Below are positions 60,339 to 64,000 of a stretch of DNA of 64,000 nt, piece after piece. A program made the translations under genes and the position numbers. Origin of the DNA: Kitasatospora herbaricolor (GTDB lineage Bacteria > Actinomycetota > Actinomycetes > Streptomycetales > Streptomycetaceae); assembly GCF_030813695.1 (NCBI RefSeq), contig NZ_JAUSVA010000002.1, positions 620,001-684,000 of the forward strand. The letters are read 5' to 3'. Position 1 is the stretch's first letter, and the number at the start of each line of letters is the position of its first letter. The notes beneath the pieces were generated by a model. The model did no database searches and was not told the origin of the DNA. It saw nothing but the letters and a program-made list of their open reading frames with translations.

Positions 60339-62801
60339 ATGCGCGACCACCAACCGCCTCGGGACGCCGACGACCGCCCCCGCACCGAGCTGAACCCGCG
60401 GACACCGACCGGAGTGCCCGCCACATCACCCCAGCCGGCCGGCGGCGCCCCGCGGTCGCGGACCGACCAGTCCGCGGACCCGGCCGGCCGGGGTGCAGTG
60501 GGCCGCCTCACCTCGACGGTCGAGCGCCTGAGCCGCGAACTCACCCGGGCGCGCGCCGAGGCCGACGGCCGGGCCCTTGTCGAACTCGCCAAGGGCATTC
60601 TCGTGGAGCGCCTCGGGTACGGCCCCGCGGACGCCTTCCGCCAGTTGGAGAACCTTGCGGCACAGTCGAACGTCTCCGTCCTGGAGCTGGCTGCGGACCT
60701 GGTCAACCAGGCCTCCCACGACCGGATAGCCGAGATCGCCCGCGGATTCGTCGCGGCCGCCGGCGAGCCGTCGGTGGCGGTGCGGCTGCGCAGCGTGGAG
60801 ACCGGCATGCTGGACGCCGACGATGTCCAGGCCGTCGCGCAATCGGCCCTGGAGCACGCGCTGCGGCCGCTCGGGGCGCAGGCAGTGGCCATCTGGTCGG
60901 CCAACACGGACCAGTCGCTGACGCTGGCGGGCAGCGCCGGCTTCGACGAGCGCGAATCGGCCCGCTGGCGTCACGTTCCCCCCGGGGTGCCGACCCCGGC
61001 CCGCCAGGCACTGGCCGAACGAACGACCACCACGTACGAATCGCTGTCCGCGGCAGGGCTCCCCTCCATCGGGCAGCGCGAGATCACCGGCGGCCGACTC
61101 GCCGTCCCGGCCGGACTGGGCGGCCGGATCACCGGCGTTCTCGAGATCTGCTGGCCCGAGGCGCTCCCCCCGCAGTCGCAGTCGCTGGAGAGGCAGTTCC
61201 AGGCACTGGCCGAACTCTGTGCAACCGCGCTCGAATCCCACCCGGCAGGCCACATCGACCCGTCCACCGCTCCGCAGACGGCCGAACTCCTGGAGCTGAT
61301 CCACGGACTGCCGGACCCTTGCATGGTCCTGCAGCCGCTCTTCGACGCGACCGATCTGCCGACCGACTACCTGATCAAGCACATCAACCCCGGCTTCGTC
61401 GACTTCGCGGGCCGGCCCCGCAACGCCATTCTGGGCGCCCGGCTGATGGAGGCCTACCCGCTGGCCGCCGGGCCGGGCGGCCTGGTCGAGAAGGTCGAAC
61501 ACGTCCTGGCCACCGGGGAGTCGTTCCGTTCGCCGGCCATGACGCTGTCGGCCCTCGTCGACGGAGTTCCGCTGGCCACCGAAGCCGCGGTGAACATCAG
61601 CCGCCACGGATCCCAGGTCGTGGTCCACTGGCGCACCGAGGACGGGACCGCCCGGGTCGCGAGCCTTCTCCAGCATGCCCAGCGGCTCGGACGCATCGGA
61701 GGGTTCGAGGAGAACCTCCGCAGCGGCGAGATCGCCTGGAACGACACCTTGTTCGACCTGTACGGGCTGGCGCACACCGCCGACCCCATCTCGATCGAGC
61801 AACTGGCGGCCCACGCCCACGCGGACGACGAGCACACCATCGGCCGGTTCCTGCGCACTCTCCTGCACCACCGGCGGCCGGCGTCGACCGCCTTCCGCCT
61901 GAAGCGGGCCGACGGGATCGCCCGCCACATCCGGGTGGTCGCGGAGCCCATCGTCGGCGCGGACACCCGCCTGATCGCCGTCCGTGGCGCCTACCAGGAC
62001 GTCTCCGCCCAGCACTGGACGGAAGTCGCGCTCGCCGCGACCCGTGACCAGCTGGCCCACACCCAACAGCAGTCCGCCGAACGCAGCCGGCTCGCCCTGC
62101 AGTTGCAGCACGCCATCATGCCGCCCAGCCGCGGACCGCTGGACCTGCACGGCCTACGGGTCGCCGTCCGCTACCGCCCGGCCGAGAAGGAACATCTGGT
62201 CGGCGGCGACTGGTACGACACCGTGGACCTGCCTTCGGGCCAGATCCTGCTGTGTGTCGGTGACGTTGCCGGGCACGGCATCGATGCCGCCACCGGCATG
62301 GTCGCTCTCCGCAACGCCCTGCGCGGTCTGGCCGCCACCGGCGCCGGCCCGGCGCAGCTCCTGTCCTGGCTCAACAGCGTGACGCACCATCTGACCGACA
62401 ACGTCACCGCGACCGCGGTCTGCGCCCTGTACGAGCCCAAGACCCACGTCCTGCGGTGGGCCAGGGCCGGGCATCTTCCACCCGTCCTGCTCCGTGACGG
62501 ACTGGCGCGGGAGTTGCCGTTGGTCGGGGGCATCCTGCTCGGCGCCATCCATCAGGCCGAATACGAGGAGGGCCGGATCGAGCTGAAGTCCGGGGACACG
62601 CTCATGATGTACACGGACGGTCTGATCGAGCGGAAGGACCGCTCCCTGCAGGCGTCTCTTGACGACCTGCTGGCCACCGCCCAGACACCCGAGCCCTCGG
62701 ACGACCTGGCCGAGCTGGAACACCGCCTCGACCACCTTCTGACCTACAGCAGGGCGGACACCGACGACGACACCTGCGTGATCGGGATCAAGGTCGGCTG
62801 A
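60339..62801 (+). CDS. ANTAR-GAF-PAS-PP2C multidomain phosphatase
   Basis: An 820-residue protein. After a disordered Pro-rich N-terminus, residues about 55-125 form an ANTAR-like domain (ALVELAKGILVERLGYG). A GAF domain (about 140-305), PAS domains (about 315-430 and 440-560) and a SpoIIE-type PP2C phosphatase (about 580-820; GGDWYD, GDVAGHG, ARAGHLPP, DTLMMYTDGLIE, DDDTCV) follow. It starts 46 bp after the hybrid kinase, so the two are likely one operon. In Streptomyces, OsaC with PAS, GAF and PP2C modules accompanies OsaAB; here the RsbW-like kinase module of OsaC is missing. Substrate probably a phosphorylated STAS protein. Confidence 0.9.
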   Translation: MRDHQPPRDADDRPRTELNPRTPTGVPATSPQPAGGAPRSRTDQSADPAGRGAVGRLTSTVERLSRELTRARAEADGRALVELAKGILVERLGYGPADAFRQLENLAAQSNVSVLELAADLVNQASHDRIAEIARGFVAAAGEPSVAVRLRSVETGMLDADDVQAVAQSALEHALRPLGAQAVAIWSANTDQSLTLAGSAGFDERESARWRHVPPGVPTPARQALAERTTTTYESLSAAGLPSIGQREITGGRLAVPAGLGGRITGVLEICWPEALPPQSQSLERQFQALAELCATALESHPAGHIDPSTAPQTAELLELIHGLPDPCMVLQPLFDATDLPTDYLIKHINPGFVDFAGRPRNAILGARLMEAYPLAAGPGGLVEKVEHVLATGESFRSPAMTLSALVDGVPLATEAAVNISRHGSQVVVHWRTEDGTARVASLLQHAQRLGRIGGFEENLRSGEIAWNDTLFDLYGLAHTADPISIEQLAAHAHADDEHTIGRFLRTLLHHRRPASTAFRLKRADGIARHIRVVAEPIVGADTRLIAVRGAYQDVSAQHWTEVALAATRDQLAHTQQQSAERSRLALQLQHAIMPPSRGPLDLHGLRVAVRYRPAEKEHLVGGDWYDTVDLPSGQILLCVGDVAGHGIDAATGMVALRNALRGLAATGAGPAQLLSWLNSVTHHLTDNVTATAVCALYEPKTHVLRWARAGHLPPVLLRDGLARELPLVGGILLGAIHQAEYEEGRIELKSGDTLMMYTDGLIERKDRSLQASLDDLLATAQTPEPSDDLAELEHRLDHLLTYSRADTDDDTCVIGIKVG

Positions 62802-62804
62802 AGC

Positions 62805-63350
62805 CCGCTGCGTCGGGTCCGACCCGTCGGAGCCGGCGGCGCCGTTCCTTGGACTGCGCGGCGGGCTGTGAACCGTCTTCCTCGGCCGTGGTCGGTCGGC
62901 AGTCCGACAGGGGCCGCGACCCCGAGCGGGGCCGGCCGGGCGGGAACGGGGTCCACCAGCCGGCGGCCGGTCAGGACGTACTGGACCAGGCACCCGGCGG
63001 CGAGCAGGACCGACCCCGCCACACCGTCGAGCAGCCAGTGGTTGGCCGTGCCCAGCACGACCGATGCCGTAGCGGACCTGGATCAGCAGCAGTTCGAGCA
63101 GCAGGTCGGACGGCTGACCGGGCGCATCCACGGGGGCAGCAGTGGCAGGAATGATCGTCCGAACGGCCGGCGACGGCCAGGGGCGAGGAACCGCGAGAAC
63201 GAGCGCCAGACACGCCAGGGCCACCACGGCTTCGACGGCGTAACCCCGCAGAGCGGCGCTGATCAGGACGGCGCTCGGCGCCAGCGGGGCGATCCAGGCG
63301 GACAGTGACGGTTCCGCGGGCCGCGCGCGGACGGACGAGGCCGAGCTGCC
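62805..63350 (-). pseudogene. Decayed membrane-protein gene (PAP2-like?)
   Basis: Hydrophobic coding-like stretches occur in more than one frame on the minus strand. AVEAVVALACLALVLAVP and LLLELLLIQVRYGI are in one frame (about 63060-63350), and VLGTANHWLLDGVAGSVLL in another (about 62990-63058). They can be joined by a one-base shift near 63060. ANHWLLDGV resembles the last motif of PAP2-superfamily phosphatases. No complete reading frame, start or other PAP2 motifs were seen. Confidence 0.35.
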
Positions 63351-63970
63351 GTCCACCGGCAGCAGGGAGCGGGGGCGTCGCGGACCGGCCCCGGCGCGCC
63401 CCGAGGGCGCGGCGGGACACCAGGACCCGGCGGGGTGCGGAGGTTCGGCGGGACGCGGCATCGCGTGCGGCAGGTTGCGGCCACCAGCTCGCCGGCGACG
63501 GCGACGGCGACGGCCCCGAGTGCCACCACCAGCAGCACGATGCGCGGCACCGTCCCGGCGCCCGGCCGGTCGAGTACCGCGCCCACGGCAGGGTGCTCCC
63601 GACCGACGGCGATCGCGTCGGCACGCCCGCGCGCCGCCGGACGACCGAGGGCGGCCCCGGTGACACGAAAGGATCCTTTGATCACCAACAGTGCGTGACA
63701 CCCCCGACCAGCCATCCATGCCAGGGCCGGCCCGGCATCGCACCCGCACCGTGTCCCGCGTCCCGGCAGCAGCTTGCCGATCGGCCTGCGGGTGCACCCC
63801 GAAGTGGCGGAGACTGAAGCCCGCACCGGGCGTCGGTCAGGGCCGGCCGGTGCCGTACGTCGCGTCAACGGCCCTCACAGCGTGCGCAGTTCATGAGGGC
63901 CGGCGCCAGCCGACCCGTCCAGTCACCGTCCAGCCGATCCGCACAGTCGACGAGACAGGAACCGAACGTC
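63351..63970. other. Gene-poor region near the right edge
   Basis: About 620 bp with no supported gene. A minus-strand frame holds a short hydrophobic stretch (PRIVLLVVALGAVAVAVAG) around 63480-63550, perhaps a further remnant of the decayed membrane-protein gene. Confidence 0.35.
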
Positions 63971-64000
63971 ATGAGCACACCCGCAGCCACCCGAGCGACC
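63971..64000 (+). CDS. Possible gene start at the window edge (partial)
   Basis: An ATG at 63971 opens MSTPAATRAT and runs off the window. An AGGAA lies about 12 nt upstream. Only ten codons are visible, so product cannot be named. Confidence 0.35.
   Translation, partial: MSTPAATRAT

Noticed and set aside
55493..60907. A 1804-codon open frame on the minus strand opposite the hybrid kinase
   Set aside because: It is the antisense shadow of a GC-rich gene with 276-bp repeats. The plus strand has all kinase motifs and a good ribosome-binding site.

Overview
The window is high-GC actinomycete chromosome, most likely from the Streptomycetaceae (Streptomyces or Kitasatospora). The signs are G/C-rich third codon positions, frequent GTG starts, ATGA/GTGA/TGATG-coupled genes, rare TTA (bldA-type) codons, a gas-vesicle operon in the order gvpO-A-F-G-J-L-S-K, CebR-type operators in front of a cellulase, and many GAF/ANTAR/STAS/PP2C stress regulators. 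No rRNA, tRNA, CRISPR array, insertion sequence or phage gene was found. Gene calls rest on motifs, length and context, because no database search was possible.

1-13.6 kb is a biosynthetic gene cluster. A leftward operon runs from 7766 through the left edge: acyl-adenylating enzyme, two acyl carrier proteins, ketosynthase, a partial chain-length-factor-like protein, a second ketosynthase, a 4-hydroxymandelate-synthase/HPPD-like dioxygenase, a PhyH oxygenase and a TPP-dependent E1 alpha subunit cut by the window edge. A divergent rightward operon from 8231 carries a methyltransferase, a third carrier protein, a CrtX-like glycosyltransferase, an ABC-2 exporter (permease and ATPase) and a UDP-glucuronate-decarboxylase-like enzyme. 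The ketosynthase, half-CLF, carrier protein and ligase set recalls aryl-polyene/flexirubin systems. The aromatic-acid oxygenases and the possible pentose supply suggest a modified, glycosylated, exported aryl-polyene-like lipid. No ketoreductase or dehydratase is visible; these may lie past the left edge. Three genes of the cluster carry a TTA codon.

13.7-38.5 kb is mixed chromosome. It holds a frameshifted NmrA-like gene, a GH6-CBM2 cellulase behind two CebR-like operators, a frameshifted repeat protein divergent from a kinase fused to a pYEATS-like domain, and an RsbQ-RsbP-STAS energy-stress module. It continues with a CPBP protease next to a NarL-type two-component system, a DUF4232-like lipoprotein, a BrkB protein, a YbdK-type ligase, a zinc-ribbon protein and a LpqY-SugABC-like sugar importer. 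It ends with a SigB/SigF-type sigma factor operon containing an RsbW-like kinase, an HhH-GPD protein, a broken SDR gene and an F420-dependent oxidoreductase.

39-64 kb looks like a stress and buoyancy island. It has a STAS protein divergent from a MarR-like regulator, the eight-gene gvp operon, two acidic-tailed proteins, CsbD, a hemerythrin, a GlsB-type membrane protein and a membrane Ser/Thr kinase. Next come a methyltransferase/CDGSH/diiron-oxidase operon, two GAF-ANTAR proteins and a fatty-acid desaturase. The island closes with a giant soluble hybrid kinase with seven 92-residue HAMP repeats and an ANTAR-GAF-PAS-PP2C phosphatase. The right end holds a decayed membrane-protein gene and a possible gene start.

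Four genes (NmrA-like, repeat protein, SDR, PAP2-like) each appear broken by a single-base frameshift. This could be real decay or recurrent sequencing error.
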